From contig CAYJGN010000009.1 in the NCBI GenBank assembly GCA_964369635.1, forward strand, positions 1 through 48,835: a DNA stretch of 48,835 nt, in the 5' to 3' direction. Numbering within the stretch: position 1 is the first letter of the stretch; each line of letters begins with the position of its first letter. Positions 47,382 through 48,835 of this stretch are shown here, piece after piece. A program made the position numbers and the translations under genes. The notes under the pieces were generated by a model that was not told the origin of the DNA, did not search any database, and saw nothing but the letters and a program-made list of their open reading frames with translations. This DNA is from CAYJGN01 sp964369635 (GTDB lineage Bacteria; Bacillota; Clostridia; Oscillospirales; Ruminococcaceae).

Positions 47382-48689
47382 ATGGATAAAACAATAAATT
47401 TGATTTGCGATATAATTGAGAACAGCAAAGATGAACTAATAGAGTTTGGAAGAGACATTTTCTACAATGGTGAAACAGGGTACAAAGAGTTTCGCACTGC
47501 GGGAAAACTTAAAGAAAAACTCGAAGGACTTGGTCTTTCGGTACGCGATAAGATTACCGTTACTGGTTTAAAGGCGGAAATTGTTGGCGGCGAGGGTAAA
47601 AATATTGCTCTTATGGGTGAACTTGATGCACTCCCTATCCCAACTCATAAATTTTATAATGCAGAGACCTGTGGCGCTCATGCTTGTGGACATAATATTC
47701 AGGTTGCCGCTATCTATGGCGCGGCGAAAGCGCTATCCCATCCAGATGTTATAAAAGAGCTTGGTGGCAAAGTTACTATTTGCGGAGTTCCTGCAGAAGA
47801 GGGACTTGATGAAGAAACAAGAACAAGACTTATGGGGGACGGTACTATTCGATACCTCGGCGGCAAAAATGAATGGCTTCGCACCCATGAGTTTGATGAT
47901 ATCGATATTGCTATCGGCTGCCATGCAGCTGGTGGCAAAGGCGCTTTAATAGTTAATAATTCTTGTAATGGATTTGTTACAAAAACTATCACAATAAACG
48001 GCAAAAGCACCCATGCGGCATCTCCGCACAACGGAATTAATGCACAAACTGCTTCAAACCTTGCAATGCTCGCAATTGATTCACAAAAAGATTGCTTTGA
48101 TCCAAATGGCACTGTCAGCATACACGGTGTTGTGAAACAAGCTGGTCTTTCTCCATCAACTATAACCGACAAGGTTGTGCTCGAATATGTTATCCGTGCA
48201 AAAGATAAAGATTGCATTTTAACTGCATCGAAAAAGGTTGATGACTGCATAAAAGGCGCTTGCATAGCAACAGGAGCTACCGCGACTATCGACACGAGAG
48301 CTGGATATCTTCCATGGACTCCACTTCCATCAACTAAGGAAATTTACGATGCTATTGAGCCACTTGCAACAGAAGATGCTCCAACAAGACAGATGCAAGG
48401 TCATATTTCAGCATCGTCAGATGTTGGTGATTTATCAGCGCTAATGCCGCTTTATCAGATATTCATGGGCGGTAGCGAGGGCGATGCCCACTCGAATGAG
48501 TTCTATATCAAAGATGAGTATGCATGCTATGTTACCATGTCGAAAGCACTCGCACTCGCAGCTTACAATTTCCTAAGGGATGGCGGTAAAACTGCCGATA
48601 GAGTCTGCTCGGAGTTTAAAGCACCGATGACTTTTGATGAGTATATCGATTATAAAGAGAGCCTTACTAATACCGTTGAGGTAAAATAG
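47382..48689 (+). CDS. M20D family amidohydrolase, AbgB-like
   Basis: A 435-residue metal-dependent amidohydrolase. Metal-site segments are LMGELDALPIPTH, CGAHACGHNIQ (the GHN variant typical of AbgB-like members rather than GHD), VPAEEG with the catalytic glutamate pair, and GCHAAGG; the dimerisation domain contains THAASPHNGINAQTASN. AbgB cleaves p-aminobenzoyl-glutamate, but the family also includes N-acyl and dipeptide hydrolases, so the substrate is open. ATG 47382 follows AAGGAG. It diverges from opp operon 2 and ends in two tandem hairpins, so it probably belongs to the same peptide or amide scavenging function. Confidence 0.87.
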   Translation: MDKTINLICDIIENSKDELIEFGRDIFYNGETGYKEFRTAGKLKEKLEGLGLSVRDKITVTGLKAEIVGGEGKNIALMGELDALPIPTHKFYNAETCGAHACGHNIQVAAIYGAAKALSHPDVIKELGGKVTICGVPAEEGLDEETRTRLMGDGTIRYLGGKNEWLRTHEFDDIDIAIGCHAAGGKGALIVNNSCNGFVTKTITINGKSTHAASPHNGINAQTASNLAMLAIDSQKDCFDPNGTVSIHGVVKQAGLSPSTITDKVVLEYVIRAKDKDCILTASKKVDDCIKGACIATGATATIDTRAGYLPWTPLPSTKEIYDAIEPLATEDAPTRQMQGHISASSDVGDLSALMPLYQIFMGGSEGDAHSNEFYIKDEYACYVTMSKALALAAYNFLRDGGKTADRVCSEFKAPMTFDEYIDYKESLTNTVEVK

Positions 48690-48719
48690 TTTTAGAAAAT
48701 CATTAAGTTTAAGTATAAA

Positions 48720-48739
48720 AACCGCCCGTAAGGGCGGTT
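48720..48739 (+). terminator. Hairpin downstream of the amidohydrolase gene
   Basis: AACCGCCC/GGGCGGTT, 8 bp, with a GTAA loop, 30 bases after the stop. It has no T run, so it is weak as a terminator alone. Confidence 0.55.
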
Positions 48740-48780
48740 GCTGATAAGGGTATTAGCAAAATTTTAATTTTAGATATAGT

Positions 48781-48817
48781 ATAATAAAAATCCGCCAAAA
48801 TGGCGGATTTTTATTAT
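48781..48817. terminator. Strong bidirectional terminator
   Basis: A perfect 16-bp stem (ATAATAAAAATCCGCC and its complement) with an AAAAT loop. The A- and T-rich ends on both sides allow function in both directions, possibly against a convergent gene beyond the window. Confidence 0.85.
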
Positions 48818-48835
48818 CGCTAAACTTCATAAATT

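Noticed and set aside
47714..48295. 193-codon minus-strand reading frame inside the amidohydrolase gene
   Set aside because: Antisense shadow; the plus-strand frame has the M20 metal motifs.

Overview
The window is a 48.8 kb piece of a chromosome from a spore-forming anaerobe of the Bacillota, class Clostridia; an Oscillospiraceae/Ruminococcaceae-like lineage is my inference. The evidence is a Spo0A gene with 0A boxes upstream, a ferredoxin-linked 2-oxoacid oxidoreductase operon, an F-type ATP synthase whose c subunit carries Na+-binding residues, the clostridial rnj-gdpP-rplI-dnaB-tilS-hpt-ftsH gene string, consensus sigma-A promoters, and many GTG/TTG starts behind strong Shine-Dalgarno sequences. 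It is ordinary chromosomal sequence. I see no rRNA, tRNA, prophage, transposase or CRISPR array.

Layout. 1-4378 (minus): ATP synthase operon atpZ-like, atpI-like, atpB, atpE, atpF, atpH, atpA, and the first 42 codons of atpG. 4502-7836 (minus): a P-loop ATPase, a 2x[4Fe-4S] ferredoxin and the alpha, beta and gamma subunits of a Vor/Kor-type 2-oxoacid:ferredoxin oxidoreductase. 8148-9074: spo0A with a sigma-A promoter and two 0A boxes. 9150-12870 (minus): secG, RNase R, an EamA exporter and a DUF1294 protein. 12885-17167 (minus): a topoisomerase IV-like type II topoisomerase pair, interrupted by a 10-N gap. 17165-27078 (minus): a seven-gene operon with RNase J, GdpP, L9, DnaB, TilS, Hpt and FtsH, preceded by a structured leader. 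27148-31467 (plus): RNase HI; then nifS-nifU-mnmA for tRNA thiolation; then an unknown lipoprotein and a dCMP deaminase. 31468-31742: a non-coding stretch with a perfect cloverleaf-like (four-way junction) inverted-repeat element and a bidirectional terminator.

31758-48817 is a peptide-scavenging island. It has two complete Opp/Dpp-type ABC importers in different gene orders (M24 peptidase-oppA-B-C-D-F, and M24 peptidase-oppB-C-D-F-pepP-oppA). Each is headed by its own M24 metallopeptidase and driven by a near-consensus promoter. A divergent M20D amidohydrolase (AbgB-like) gene follows. Together they suggest import of oligopeptides, perhaps proline-containing, and their hydrolysis inside the cell. 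The amino acids could then be transaminated or deaminated to 2-oxoacids and oxidised by the Vor/Kor enzyme, with reduced ferredoxin and a Na+ gradient serving energy conservation. That metabolic link is inference.

Items most worth a second look: the cloverleaf element at 31580-31658; the duplicated and reshuffled M24-Opp modules; the RNase J leader; parS-like degenerate repeats in the ftsH tail; the atypical Spo0A receiver; and the probably too-short N gap in the topoisomerase B gene.
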